This document shows positions 9,371-17,910 of a stretch of DNA of 39,442 bases, in pieces (the stretch's first letter is position 1; each line of letters starts with the position of its first letter). The notes beneath the pieces were generated by a model. It had not been told where the DNA came from. It saw only the letters and a program-made list of their open reading frames with translations, and ran no database searches. The translations under genes and the position numbers were made by a program. Location: positions 1 to 39,442 of the forward strand of contig JAQGOL010000018.1 of the NCBI GenBank assembly GCA_028293625.1. Reading direction: 5' to 3'. The DNA comes from Chthoniobacteraceae bacterium. Its GTDB lineage: Bacteria; Verrucomicrobiota; Verrucomicrobiia; Chthoniobacterales; Chthoniobacteraceae.

Positions 9371-9928
9371 TTATTTGCCGGCAAGCGCGGAATCGATCGC
9401 CGCCGTTACCTCGGCGGAGTCGGGCTGGATGCCGGGTTCGAAGCGTTTGAGGATTTTGCCGTCGCGGCCGATCAGGAACTTGCCGAAGTTCCACTTTACC
9501 GGGCCTGGGAACGGAGCGGTCGCGCCGGTCAGCTCAGAGTAGAGTGGATGTTGTTCGGCGCCTTTGACGTGGAGTTTGTCAAAGATCGGGAATGTGACCG
9601 CGTATTTGCTGGTGCAGAACTCTTTAATCTCGGCATTGGTGCCGGGTTCCTGCTGACCGAAATCGTTGCAGGGAAAACCGAGAACAACGAGACCCTTCTC
9701 CTTGTATTTTTCAGATACCGCTTCGAGTTTGGAGTATTGGGGGGTATTGCCGCACTGTGAAGCCACATTGACAATTAGGAGCGCTTTGCCGCTGTATGCC
9801 TTTAGTGTGGTTGGCTTGCCATCGATATCTTTAAGAGGGATCGAATAGAGCTTGGGCTCCTCGGCCTGGAGGGGAGAAGTCATGGCAAATCCGATCGCGA
9901 GGGTTGCGCAGGTGATAAGGAATTTCAT
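9371..9928 (-). CDS. Exported glutathione/thiol peroxidase (GPx family)
   Basis: This 185-residue thioredoxin-fold peroxidase reduces hydrogen peroxide or lipid hydroperoxides. The catalytic tetrad is visible: Cys59 in NVASQCGNT, Gln93 in the FGQQEPG motif, and Trp146-Asn147 in VKWNFGKFL. The enzyme is a cysteine, not selenocysteine, form. Further cysteines at 87 (GFPCNDFG) and 105 (EFCTSKY) suit the thioredoxin-dependent mechanism typical of bacterial GPx proteins. An N-terminal signal peptide (MKFLITCATLAIGFAMTSPLQA) places it in the periplasm, which is less common for the family. It is the last gene of a leftward operon, 14 bp after the propeller protein, so it may detoxify peroxide formed by the secreted redox proteins upstream. 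The leader has CCTCC 7 bases before the ATG and no AGGAGG. Confidence 0.9.
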   Translation of the reverse strand: MKFLITCATLAIGFAMTSPLQAEEPKLYSIPLKDIDGKPTTLKAYSGKALLIVNVASQCGNTPQYSKLEAVSEKYKEKGLVVLGFPCNDFGQQEPGTNAEIKEFCTSKYAVTFPIFDKLHVKGAEQHPLYSELTGATAPFPGPVKWNFGKFLIGRDGKILKRFEPGIQPDSAEVTAAIDSALAGK

Positions 9929-9942
9929 AGGTGAAGGAGGCG

Positions 9943-11403
9943 TTAGTTTTTGGGGATCTCGTTTAGTGTGTAATAGCCGACTGCATGCACCAAAGGCTGA
10001 TTCTGAGCGGACTTCAATCCGTCAAGATGCAGTTCATGGATGTGACCTTTGGTCAAAGGCTCGATGGTCAGACGCACCGATTTTTTATCGGCCGAAACGA
10101 CAGCTTTCGTGATTTTGGGGACGACGTCGGCGATTTCCGGTCCGCCGTATTCCTCGCGGTAGCTGTAAGTAAACTCGCGCATCGAATAGGTGGCGGGATC
10201 GGCGGCGCTACGTTCGTCGACAGGCTCGGTAAAGGAAAGTTCGAACCCGTCGGGTTTGGCGTGCATTTCGTGAACTTCAAACGGCACTTTGCCAGTCCAC
10301 TGCACCCGCTCGAAATCGAACGGTTTACCTCCTTTTGAGCCCCATCCGCGATCCGATCCACCCGCGAAAAGCTGTCCCTGATCATTCATGCGTCCCCCGA
10401 TAAGGCCCGATTTGAATCCTTTCAAAAATGGGAAGACGACACCTTGCTTGATCCCGTTTACTTCCTCAAGAAAGACGCGGGAAATATTGGAATGACTTTG
10501 ATCGGCAATGAAAAGTTGAGTCTCAAAAGGGCCGAATTTTCCTTTGCTTAAATCGCAGACGATAAAGGAGGAAGAGTTCCCGATTTTGCCGTGCACCATG
10601 TAAACGGCAGGGGGGATTAGTTCCTTGATGCGTTCCCGCTCGGTAACCATGCGACTATTATCGTGGGGCAGCACAGGGCGGGGGCCCATGTTTGGCGCTT
10701 TATCGTACCATTTAAAGCCGCCCGGATGGCCCTGAAAACTTCCCGGAATCAGGTGTTGAAGGGTGCAGGCGCCGTGCCAGGGCCCTTGGTTGTCGGTATA
10801 GTAAACTTCGCCATCGGCGTCAAAACCGATACCGCCCGGCGATCTGATGCCGCTGCAGGTGGGAACCATGGTGCCGTCGGGTTTGATGCGCATGGCCCAG
10901 CCGCGAAAATCAATGTTGCTGCTAAAGGATCCTGTCAGGCAGAGAGTCACCCAAAGATCGCCATTCTTATCAAAGCGCGACCCGAAAGCATACTCGTGGT
11001 AATCACCACTAACGCCCCACTGATCGCACACTGTTTCAAAAAGATCGGCGCGGCCGTCATTATCCTCATCCTTTAGCCGGAGAACTTCATAACGGTTCGT
11101 GGCGTAGAGGGAGCCGTCTTTGTAAGCGAGTCCGAGCACTTCATGCTGCCCTGACGCAAAGAGCTGATATTTGACTTTGGAAGGGTCGGCATCCTGCGCG
11201 TTGGAGACAGTCCAGATTTCTCCGCGGCGAGTTCCAAGCGCAAGTTTGTTATCGGGCAGTAGTTCAATTGAACCGACCTCCATCGCGGCGCCATCGGGCG
11301 TATTGAAAGTGGTGATTGAGTAGTAATCGCTCTCCTGTGGCGGCGCTGCACAGAGCAGCACCGGGGTAAGAAATAAAGCTGCGAGAATGGGAAAGGGTTT
11401 CAT
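9943..11403 (-). CDS. Secreted sugar-dehydrogenase-like beta-propeller protein
   Basis: This 486-residue exported protein begins with a signal peptide (MKPFPILAALFLTPVLLCAAP). It continues as a GSDH/PQQ-type propeller: GSIELLPDNKLALGTRRGEIW, RYEVLRLKDEDNDGRADLFE, KPDGTMVPTCSGIRSPGG and NISRVFLEEVNGIKQG. A C-terminal beta module, about residues 385-486, looks like a fibronectin/Ig-type domain (FELSFTEPVDERSAADPATYSM). No CxxCH heme motif is present, unlike the two larger dehydrogenases in this window, so an external electron acceptor would be needed. The upstream cupredoxin is an obvious candidate by position. The open frame extends 90 codons further upstream, but that part overlaps the previous gene; the ATG at 11403 opens the signal peptide and leaves a 28-bp gap. 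Substrate unknown. Confidence 0.75.
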   Translation of the reverse strand: MKPFPILAALFLTPVLLCAAPPQESDYYSITTFNTPDGAAMEVGSIELLPDNKLALGTRRGEIWTVSNAQDADPSKVKYQLFASGQHEVLGLAYKDGSLYATNRYEVLRLKDEDNDGRADLFETVCDQWGVSGDYHEYAFGSRFDKNGDLWVTLCLTGSFSSNIDFRGWAMRIKPDGTMVPTCSGIRSPGGIGFDADGEVYYTDNQGPWHGACTLQHLIPGSFQGHPGGFKWYDKAPNMGPRPVLPHDNSRMVTERERIKELIPPAVYMVHGKIGNSSSFIVCDLSKGKFGPFETQLFIADQSHSNISRVFLEEVNGIKQGVVFPFLKGFKSGLIGGRMNDQGQLFAGGSDRGWGSKGGKPFDFERVQWTGKVPFEVHEMHAKPDGFELSFTEPVDERSAADPATYSMREFTYSYREEYGGPEIADVVPKITKAVVSADKKSVRLTIEPLTKGHIHELHLDGLKSAQNQPLVHAVGYYTLNEIPKN

Positions 11404-11431
11404 AACGGAATGAAATGAGGGAACCGTGCGG

Positions 11432-13018
11432 TTAGTTGGTGCTGGCGTGTTGGGGGAGGGTTTCAGGCCAGCTATAGATAAGCTTGATTTCAGGACGTAC
11501 CGGCACGAGGAGGTTTTTGCCCGCGAGCGCGGCTCCTTCAACAGCGACCGCGAACTTCCCATCCACGACGAAACTGTTTCCAACAGGTTGAATCGCATTG
11601 CCGGTTGCCACGCGGAACGTCGCATTACCGGGTAGTTTTCCGCTGAGTTTAAGTGTGCGGACCAGTCTGCCATTGCCAGTCACCGCATTGCCCTCAACGT
11701 CGAACCGCTCGGTCACATTAACGCCGTTCCACTCATACGAAAAAGTGGGGAACCGCTTTTCATCGAGCCGGTAGCCGTGCCATTTATAGCCAGCTGCACG
11801 CTGATCTTTCTCTAACTTCGGCCATTCCGCATCGGGAGAAGCGAGCACGGCAAAGGGGAGGGCGGACTCGGTGGACGGTTTAAAAACATCGTATCCAAGG
11901 GGGGCCTGATGACCGCCTCCGCGATCAATCCAGTGACGGGCCGCGTCGATAAAGGCGCCCCGCCATACAAGGGCAAGGTTTAGTTGGTCAGCGCTCCAGG
12001 CGATGTTAAATCCGCCAGGGTAGCCGACCGCGATCCCGCGATTGCCTGCGCCTGAGATGAAGTTGCGGTAAATAACCGGCTCGGTTCCAACTACCAGAGG
12101 CATTCCTACGGAGTCGTCTTTTTTCGGGATTTTAGATCCTTCGGCTGCCTGCGGATGAACCCATTTCGAAAGTGTGGTGTTGGTGAAAGCGGGCCCTCTC
12201 CATGCCGCATAAATTTCCGCCTCGCCGGCTGCCTGAAAATACTCGAGCCGATAATTATGGGTGCCGGCGCTGAGCTTCACTTTTCCATCGCGAATCTCCG
12301 AGGAAGGATGAATGCCATCGGACTCGACGACTTTTTTGTCATCCACGAGCACCCGGACCCCGTCATCGCCGGCAACGGAGAATGTGTAATCGCCATCGGT
12401 TGGAGCGTTCAACTTGCCGGAATAGACGACTCCAAACTGGTTGCGATAATCGTCGAATTTAAGTTCCACCAGGTTTCCCGGCAGGTCGCCTTCACGGTGC
12501 GGCACGAGGCTCTTAAAATCCGGCAGCTTCTTCCAATCCCCGAGATAGACCTGGAACTTGAGATCCGATAAACCGGGTCCCGGCGCGAGAACCTTCAGGC
12601 GCCCCTGCATGGTTAGCGCATGGCCGGGAAAGGTGCAGACGTAGGGATAAATGCCGGGTTTATCCGGCGCGGTAAAAGTCAGTTCGTCCTTTTGCTTCGG
12701 ATTAACCAATTTGGAATGCAACCAGATGCGGGGATCGTCGGGAAGCCAGTCGCGTTTGAGAGCCTCCTCGGGTTTTTCCATCTGCTTGTTTGAAACCGCG
12801 ACCACATCGGTGCCGGGCTGGAAAAAAACGATGTTATGCGGCAGATCATCGCTGTTTTCAAAAACGATTTTTACCTGGGCGCCCGGCCTGATGATTACGT
12901 CCGAAGTGTCGTAGCGCATCTGGGCCGCCAGCGTTCGAATGGTGACGGTTTCCGGGAGCGCCGCGGAAGCGCCAACCGCGATCAGTCCGGTTAAAATAAC
13001 GAGCGAAGTTTTAAGCAT
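11432..13018 (-). CDS. Exported azurin/plastocyanin-like copper protein with PA14 domain
   Basis: The protein has 528 residues. A signal peptide (about 1-20) is followed by a type 1 copper (cupredoxin) domain at about 22-145. Its ligands are easy to pick out: His61 in DDLPHNIVF, then Cys128, His133 and Met137 in YVCTFPGHALTMQG. Next is a PA14 domain (about 155-290; GVVYSGKLNAPTDGDYTFSV, GDDGVRVLVDDKKV), a fold used for carbohydrate or surface binding. The last 230 residues (from about 300) are of a type I do not recognise. It likely works as a periplasmic or cell-surface electron carrier tethered to glycans. It is the first gene of a leftward operon with a propeller dehydrogenase and a peroxidase. 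CCTCC lies 7 bases upstream of the ATG instead of a purine-rich site. Confidence 0.85.
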   Translation of the reverse strand: MLKTSLVILTGLIAVGASAALPETVTIRTLAAQMRYDTSDVIIRPGAQVKIVFENSDDLPHNIVFFQPGTDVVAVSNKQMEKPEEALKRDWLPDDPRIWLHSKLVNPKQKDELTFTAPDKPGIYPYVCTFPGHALTMQGRLKVLAPGPGLSDLKFQVYLGDWKKLPDFKSLVPHREGDLPGNLVELKFDDYRNQFGVVYSGKLNAPTDGDYTFSVAGDDGVRVLVDDKKVVESDGIHPSSEIRDGKVKLSAGTHNYRLEYFQAAGEAEIYAAWRGPAFTNTTLSKWVHPQAAEGSKIPKKDDSVGMPLVVGTEPVIYRNFISGAGNRGIAVGYPGGFNIAWSADQLNLALVWRGAFIDAARHWIDRGGGHQAPLGYDVFKPSTESALPFAVLASPDAEWPKLEKDQRAAGYKWHGYRLDEKRFPTFSYEWNGVNVTERFDVEGNAVTGNGRLVRTLKLSGKLPGNATFRVATGNAIQPVGNSFVVDGKFAVAVEGAALAGKNLLVPVRPEIKLIYSWPETLPQHASTN

Positions 13019-13176
13019 GGGATCAGGAGGGGACAGCGACGAAAAGAAGAGGGCAGGGGGAAATGCGGGCGGGAACCTTCGGATAAGCAGCTCGCTGCCG
13101 GTTCATTAGAGCCGTTTTTCGGGCGCAACCCGGTTTTCAGGCGTTTGTTCAAACGCTGATCCAGCCGTTGGGCGCC

Positions 13177-13512
13177 TCAGGCTTTTTTTACGAAGCACGC
13201 TTTAAGCCCGATGGCGCTCCCTTCGATCTTGCAGGAGATCTCGTGATCTCCATCCCCGAGCCGAATGCCTTTGGCCTTCGTTCCTCCTTTGATGACCTGC
13301 GTGGATCCTTTTAACTTCAGGTCCTTGATCAAGGTGACTGAGTCGCCGTCGGTGAGGACGGTTCCATAGGCATCCTTGACCACCCTCGGGCCGGTGGCTT
13401 CCTCCGGTTGCGCTTCACGGGACCACTCGTGGCCGCACGTCAGGCATTCCCAACGGTCAAGGTGTTCCAAAATATCGGTCATCTCACACATCGGGCAGGC
13501 GGGCTTGTTCAT
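13177..13512 (-). CDS. phnA: PhnA-family zinc-ribbon protein (YjdM type)
   Basis: This 111-residue cytoplasmic protein has an N-terminal zinc ribbon with Cys6, Cys9, Cys23 and Cys26 (ACPMCEM ... ECLTCGHEW). The PhnA domain follows, about residues 45-111 (VVKDAYGTVLTDGDSVTLIKDLKLKG, TKAKGIRLGDGDHEI, IGLKACFVKK). The name comes from linkage to alkylphosphonate use in E. coli, but most family members lie outside phosphonate operons and their role is unsettled. The open frame runs 56 codons further upstream; the ATG at 13512 matches the family N-terminus. It is divergent from the MFS permease gene, with 162 bp between the starts. A small inverted repeat (13141-13156, GCGTTTG-TT-CAAACGC) lies just beyond its stop. 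Confidence 0.88.
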   Translation of the reverse strand: MNKPACPMCEMTDILEHLDRWECLTCGHEWSREAQPEEATGPRVVKDAYGTVLTDGDSVTLIKDLKLKGSTQVIKGGTKAKGIRLGDGDHEISCKIEGSAIGLKACFVKKA

Positions 13513-13674
13513 AGATGCCGGCGACCGTAGTCTGCTCGTGCCTGGGAACTCAATGCACGTGACGTGCCGGTGCAGAAGTCGTTCGGCGGATTCCGTAAAT
13601 ATCGGATCGGGAAGAAATGAGGGGCAGCCCTCTTCAGCTTGTTTTTTTTCAAACCGGGCTGTCTGCTGGCGTGA

Positions 13675-14901
13675 GTGCAACAGAACCCCAGAGCGGCGGA
13701 ATTCGTCGAGTTATCATCCCTATTTTTAATTCAGGCCGCGGCGATGGGAGCTTGGTTTGTGCCTTTGGGCACCGTGCTCGACTCGAATGGATTGCACGCG
13801 CTTAAACCGTACGCGTTTGCCTCCTCGGCTATCGCGGCCTTCATTTCACCGCTGATATTTGGAGCGATGGCGGACCGGCATATCGCCCCGGTGCGCGTGC
13901 TTCGCTGGCTGGCGCTTGCCACGTCCGCAGCGATGCTGATGACGGCCGTGGCGATTGGCAGAGGCGCCAGTCCATGGCTGATCCTGGCCTTCCTCCAGCT
14001 CCATTCGCTCTGCTCGGCGCCAACCTGGGGGATTTCCACCTCAATCGTGCTCGGGCGCCTAAGTGATTCGCGGCGGCAGTTCGGCCCGATTCGCGCCCTC
14101 GGTTCACTCGGCTGGATGGTCGGCTGCTGGCTGGTGAGCGCCTTGCATGCCGATGCCTCCACGACCGCTTGCTACACCGCGGCGTTGGTCTGGCTGTTGG
14201 TGGTCGTGCTGACGTACTGGCTGCCTAGCCCCGCGCCCCCCAAATCGAGTGAACGCCTTACCATTCCGCAGCGTCTTGGATGGGACGCGTTGGTGCTTCT
14301 TAAAAGTCATGATCACCGCGTCGTGTTTCTTACCACGGCGCTTTTTGCAATTCCATTGGCTGCCTTTTATCCGTATGCGCCAACCCATTTGAGAGCGCTG
14401 GGACTTGAGCGGACCGCGGCGTGGATGACGCTGGGCCAGGTTACCGAGATCATCGCCATGCTTGCGCTTGCCACTCTCATCTCGCGTTTGCGGCTCAAAT
14501 GGACCGTTGCGCTCGGGCTTACTTTTGGCGTGATCCGATTCGCTTTGTGCGCAATGGACAGCCATATCCCAGTCCTGGCGGGTGTCACGCTGCATGGGTT
14601 TTCATTTACCCTTGTTTACATCACCGCGCAGATCTATCTCGATCACCGCGTCGACCCTTCGTGGCGCGTTCGGGCACAGGCGCTTTTTAGCGTCATGACG
14701 AGCGGGGTCGGAAATCTCGCCGGCTATCTGGGGACCGGGTGGTGGTTTAATTTTTCAAGTGCGGCCGGCCAGGTGAACTGGACGCTATTTTGGGGAGGTC
14801 TCTCCACCCTTGTCGCACTGATCCTTCTCTTTTTCCTCGCCACTTATCGCGGGAAAAAAGCGCCGTTCCGCCAGCCCACGCCGGAACTCGCCAGCCACTA
14901 A
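13675..14901 (+). CDS. MFS permease, nucleoside:H+ symporter-like (NupG type)
   Basis: This 408-residue inner-membrane protein has about twelve hydrophobic spans and the MFS two-bundle layout with a central cytoplasmic loop (SPAPPKSSERLTIPQRLGWDA). Motifs match the NupG/XapB/LacY-like branch: an N-terminal FVELSSLFLIQAAAMGAWFVPLG and the MFS motif A variant FGAMADRHIAPVRV. They also include GSLGWMVGCWLV and the C-terminal GFSFTLVYITAQIYLDHRVDPSWRVRAQA, whose D-H-R-V repeat is typical of that group. It probably imports nucleosides or a related sugar compound by proton symport; the substrate is not proved by sequence. The start is GTG at 13675, since no ATG gives the full first helix. It is divergent from phnA and convergent with the CoA-binding protein gene. 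Confidence 0.8.
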   Translation: MQQNPRAAEFVELSSLFLIQAAAMGAWFVPLGTVLDSNGLHALKPYAFASSAIAAFISPLIFGAMADRHIAPVRVLRWLALATSAAMLMTAVAIGRGASPWLILAFLQLHSLCSAPTWGISTSIVLGRLSDSRRQFGPIRALGSLGWMVGCWLVSALHADASTTACYTAALVWLLVVVLTYWLPSPAPPKSSERLTIPQRLGWDALVLLKSHDHRVVFLTTALFAIPLAAFYPYAPTHLRALGLERTAAWMTLGQVTEIIAMLALATLISRLRLKWTVALGLTFGVIRFALCAMDSHIPVLAGVTLHGFSFTLVYITAQIYLDHRVDPSWRVRAQALFSVMTSGVGNLAGYLGTGWWFNFSSAAGQVNWTLFWGGLSTLVALILLFFLATYRGKKAPFRQPTPELASH

Positions 14902-14932
14902 ATCACCGGACCGCGCGACTTTTGTGTCGGCA

Positions 14933-15301
14933 TCAAAACGTGCCCGATTGCAGCATGACAAGCGTGCAGCCGTGGACGACTTCGATGCCGGCGAGCCTGG
15001 CATCCCGCTCGAGATGCTCATTCTCCGCGCCTGGATTAAAAATGATACGCTTTGGCTTGGCGGCGACAATTTCGCCGATAAGCGGTTCGGAGCGGGGCGC
15101 ACTCAGATAGAGGGTAACCGTGTCGACCGGTTCGGAGATATCGGAGATGCTTTTGTAACACGCCACTCCGAGGATTTCAGCAAACGCGGGGTTCACCGGA
15201 AGCGGCCTGTGGCCATGTTGGCGCAGCATTTCCATGGCGCGATACGCAAAACGATCCGATTTGGGCGTGGCTCCGAGGACGACAACCGTTTTAATGCTCA
15301 T
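14933..15301 (-). CDS. CoA-binding domain protein (YccU family)
   Basis: This 122-residue protein consists of a single Rossmann-like CoA_binding_2 domain. The nucleotide-binding turn is VVLGATPKSDRFAYRAMEMLRQ (split here by the family's K-S-D-R motif). HRPLPVNP, DTVTLYLSAP, IIFNPGAENEHL and VVHGCTLVML follow in the usual order. Family members bind CoA and resemble the N-terminal part of succinyl-CoA synthetase alpha; the cellular role is unknown. It is the last gene of the leftward bamD-like/lptE/rsmI cluster, 41 bp after rsmI. CTCCTCC lies about 16 bases upstream of the ATG. Confidence 0.8.
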   Translation of the reverse strand: MSIKTVVVLGATPKSDRFAYRAMEMLRQHGHRPLPVNPAFAEILGVACYKSISDISEPVDTVTLYLSAPRSEPLIGEIVAAKPKRIIFNPGAENEHLERDARLAGIEVVHGCTLVMLQSGTF

Positions 15302-15342
15302 TTTGAATTGTTCGCGTGGAGGAGCGCACTTTTCAGGCAGGT

Positions 15343-16008
15343 CTAATCGGTTCCGCTAATCAGAAACACAATCTCGCCTTTGACCGTTCTCGCACTGTAA
15401 TGGGCAAGCACTTCAGGCGCCGGGCCGATTCGAAATTCCTCAAATTGTTTGGTCAGCTCGCGGGCGACGCAAACTGGCCGGGCAGGAAAATGCGCCGCGC
15501 AGACTTCCAGCGATTTGATGAGCCGATACGGAGACTCGAAAAAAATGGAGGTCTCCTCGCGGGCATTTGCGGCGAGAAGCAGGCGTTCGCGTTGGCCGCT
15601 TTTTGTTGGCAGAAATCCCCCGAAATGGAATCGCTCGGCTGGGAACCCGGAACCAATGAGCGCGGTCAGGACCGCAGACGGCCCGGGCAGGATGGTGTAG
15701 GGAATCGCGCGTTCGATGCACGCCCTCAGGAGCCGATGCCCAGGATCGGAAATGCCCGGCATGCCCGCATCGGAGATGATGGCGACCTTTTCTCCCAGCT
15801 CGAGGCGGGAAAGCAATTCCTGGGTGCGGCGCGCTTCGTTATGAGCATGATAGCTCAGAAGCGGCTTTTTGATCTCAAAATGACGCAGCAGATTGCCGGA
15901 GTGCCGGGTATCTTCCGCCGCGATGACGTCGACAAGTTTGAGGGTCTCAAGCGCCCGCAGCGTGATGTCCCCGAGATTGCCGATCGGCGTGGCAATGAGG
16001 TAAAGCAC
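15343..16008 (-). CDS. rsmI: 16S rRNA (cytidine1402-2'-O)-methyltransferase
   Basis: RsmI transfers a methyl group from SAM to the ribose of C1402 in the ribosomal P site. The tetrapyrrole-methylase fold is complete: N-terminal TPIGNLGDIT (7-16), AEDTR (31-35), LSYHAHNE, the SAM-site stretch SDAGMPGISDPG (79-90), LPGPSAVLTALIGSG, FFESPYR, ARELTKQFEE and KGEIVFLISG. At 221 residues it lacks the extra C-terminal domain of the 286-residue E. coli enzyme, a common shorter form. The start is GTG at 16008, 6 bp after the lptE stop, so the genes are translationally close. Confidence 0.95.
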   Translation of the reverse strand: MLYLIATPIGNLGDITLRALETLKLVDVIAAEDTRHSGNLLRHFEIKKPLLSYHAHNEARRTQELLSRLELGEKVAIISDAGMPGISDPGHRLLRACIERAIPYTILPGPSAVLTALIGSGFPAERFHFGGFLPTKSGQRERLLLAANAREETSIFFESPYRLIKSLEVCAAHFPARPVCVARELTKQFEEFRIGPAPEVLAHYSARTVKGEIVFLISGTD

Positions 16009-16014
16009 GATGAT

Positions 16015-16539
16015 TTACCAGCCTTCGCTAAGCTGGCTGACGGCGCGGACGGCGAGATCTTCGGCGGCGATCGGAATCGCCTGGCGCTCGTCCTGGTTGA
16101 CGTCGGCGGAAGTGGGATTTGAGCCACTGACAAAAAAGCTCGTCGTTCCCGTGATGGTGCGATGGTCGATCTCGGCGCCCGACGCCCGGTTGATCACCCG
16201 GTAATGGGCGCGCAAGGTTAGAGTATATTCGCGGGTTTGGAGGACATTGCCGGTCACCTGTCGCGCTGACTTACGCACAATGCTATCCAGGGTTCCTTCA
16301 AAAAGAGCGTCGGCCTGCTTTTCATCGACCACCTGGTAAGTGCCGTCCTGCTGAATCTGTTTAATGATGGCGTTGGCCAAAAGTACTTCGACCCGAGGTT
16401 CCAATGTGTCGTTTTTAAAGGTCTGCACCGCGATCTTTTTGATATCGGTGAAGAGCTTCGGTTTAACGGGGCCAAGATGGTAACCCGCGCAGCCCGACAA
16501 AAGCAGCAACGGGAGGAGGAAAAGCCGGGAGAAACTCAT
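16015..16539 (-). CDS. lptE: LPS-assembly lipoprotein LptE
   Basis: This 174-residue outer-membrane lipoprotein is predicted to plug and assist the LptD channel that inserts lipopolysaccharide. It has a lipoprotein signal with lipobox LSGC (Cys17). The LptE-family pattern follows: AGYHLGPVKP, IKKIAVQTFKNDTLEPRVEVLLANAI, DADALFEGTL-like ADALFEGTLDSIVR, REYTLTLRAHY and EDLAVRAVSQLSEGW. This version is characteristic of non-proteobacterial Gram-negatives. It supports a double-membrane, LPS-bearing host. Its ATG overlaps the stop of the upstream TPR gene (TAATG), so translation is coupled. Confidence 0.85.
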   Translation of the reverse strand: MSFSRLFLLPLLLLSGCAGYHLGPVKPKLFTDIKKIAVQTFKNDTLEPRVEVLLANAIIKQIQQDGTYQVVDEKQADALFEGTLDSIVRKSARQVTGNVLQTREYTLTLRAHYRVINRASGAEIDHRTITGTTSFFVSGSNPTSADVNQDERQAIPIAAEDLAVRAVSQLSEGW

Positions 16540-17768
16540 TATTGGGGCGGCTTGGGAAGTTCCGGGTCCTGGGGAAGAGCTTCTGGAAGCGCCGGTTCAA
16601 CACTCGGCGGGACAGGCCCGATATTCTGTGGCGAGGTGCGCATTTTCGGCCGCACAGGCGGCGCCACTTCGTCCGGTTCAACCGGCACGACAACCGGGGG
16701 CCCGACGTAATCGGGACGTGAGGTCGTGTTGACTTTGGCTTCAAGCTTGCGGCGGCTCTGGGCGCGGGCGCCGGTTTCCGCCCGTTCAGGGCCCGCTTTT
16801 AATGCATCCTCGCCAACCTTGGATTTCAGTTCCGCGATCCGGTTCTTGGCGAACGCGCTTTCGGGCGTGTCCGGCTGGCTCTTGATCACGTCGTTATAGT
16901 AGATGACGGCCGCCTTATAACTTTTCGTCTTGTCGTAAAACTTAGCAATTTCAAGCGTGCTCTTGGCTGAACCGCCCTCCAGCGTCTTCAGATTTTCCTG
17001 GGCCTGCGGCACTTTTTCGCTTTGCGGGTAGCGGCTGATGAAATCCTCGAACGCTTCCCGTGCTTTCTGGGCTGAAGCACGATCATTGGACCCCTCGCGA
17101 TACTCTCTCAGGCGCACATAGCCGATCTGGTATTGTGCATCGTCCGCGATGGCGTCGGTCGGGTAACGCGAGATGACGGTTTGATACGCCACGAGCGCTT
17201 CAGGAAACTTGCTCTGTTTTTCCAGAGCCTGCCCGATATTAAATTGGGCCAGCGGCGCGGTCTTGTTAAAGGGCGCTTTCTTGACGATTCCCTCGAACAT
17301 CTCCTGTGCCCGGCTCATGGAACTGGAAACCCGGACTCCAAGGAGTTTCTTTTTTTCGCCATCCAGAAAGAGTTTGGCGATCTTATACATCGAATCGACC
17401 ACCGACTCGAAATCTTCTCCGCGCGGGTATTTGGTAAGATAGATTTCGTAAGCCTTGTAGGCCTCGTCGTATTCGCCTGCGCGCTCGAGCAGCACCCCGA
17501 TTTTGTGCTGAGCTTTGGGGGCGATAACCGAAAGCCCGTAGCGTTTGACCAGCGCCCGATAGGCTGCCAGCGCCGATTTGGGATCGTTGTCTGCCTCGAA
17601 TTTTTCGGCCTTGCGCATTTGTTCGGCTGCGCTGCCTTCCACTTTGCTGCTCGCATCGCCCTCCACGCTCCAGCCCTCGCTGGAGCGGTAAACGATAGCT
17701 CCGCGGCCGGGTTGCAAAAGCGCAACGCCAAACAGCGAAAGCGTGGATAAAAGAACGAGCTTTCTCAT
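16539..17768 (-). CDS. BamD/YbgF-like tetratricopeptide-repeat envelope protein
   Basis: This 409-residue exported TPR protein has a signal peptide (MRKLVLLSTLSLFGVALLQPGRGA). A series of TPR units follows over about residues 45-310 (AEKFEADNDPKSALAAYRAL, AGEYDEAYKAYEIYLTKYP, QSKFPEALVAYQTVISRYP, AREAFEDFISRYPQSEKVP, KSYKAAVIYYNDVIKSQP). This is the arrangement of BamD (YfiO), the outer-membrane beta-barrel assembly lipoprotein. Two departures are clear: there is no lipobox cysteine after the signal peptide, and a proline-rich tail (about residues 345-409, VVVPVEPDEVAPP, ALPEALPQDPELPKPPQ) extends it well past the 245-residue E. coli BamD. It is first in the operon with lptE, which fits envelope assembly. 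An in-frame upstream start at 17807 is less likely because it precedes the signal peptide. Confidence 0.75.
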   Translation of the reverse strand: MRKLVLLSTLSLFGVALLQPGRGAIVYRSSEGWSVEGDASSKVEGSAAEQMRKAEKFEADNDPKSALAAYRALVKRYGLSVIAPKAQHKIGVLLERAGEYDEAYKAYEIYLTKYPRGEDFESVVDSMYKIAKLFLDGEKKKLLGVRVSSSMSRAQEMFEGIVKKAPFNKTAPLAQFNIGQALEKQSKFPEALVAYQTVISRYPTDAIADDAQYQIGYVRLREYREGSNDRASAQKAREAFEDFISRYPQSEKVPQAQENLKTLEGGSAKSTLEIAKFYDKTKSYKAAVIYYNDVIKSQPDTPESAFAKNRIAELKSKVGEDALKAGPERAETGARAQSRRKLEAKVNTTSRPDYVGPPVVVPVEPDEVAPPVRPKMRTSPQNIGPVPPSVEPALPEALPQDPELPKPPQ

Positions 17769-17910
17769 GTGGGCGCGCACGCTAACCGGGCGGGCCGGGA
17801 GCGTCAAGCGGAGCGGGCCAGGGAAGTTGAACCACGGCGCCTACTTGCGTTCAGAGCAATCGCGGCGATTTTTTTATTTGACCACCCCCTGCGGTAAACC
17901 CCGAAATCTC

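Noticed and set aside
13141-13156. GCGTTTG-TT-CAAACGC as a terminator for phnA
   Set aside because: The stem can only form with a very small loop and no T-run follows on the minus strand. It is noted as a palindrome only.
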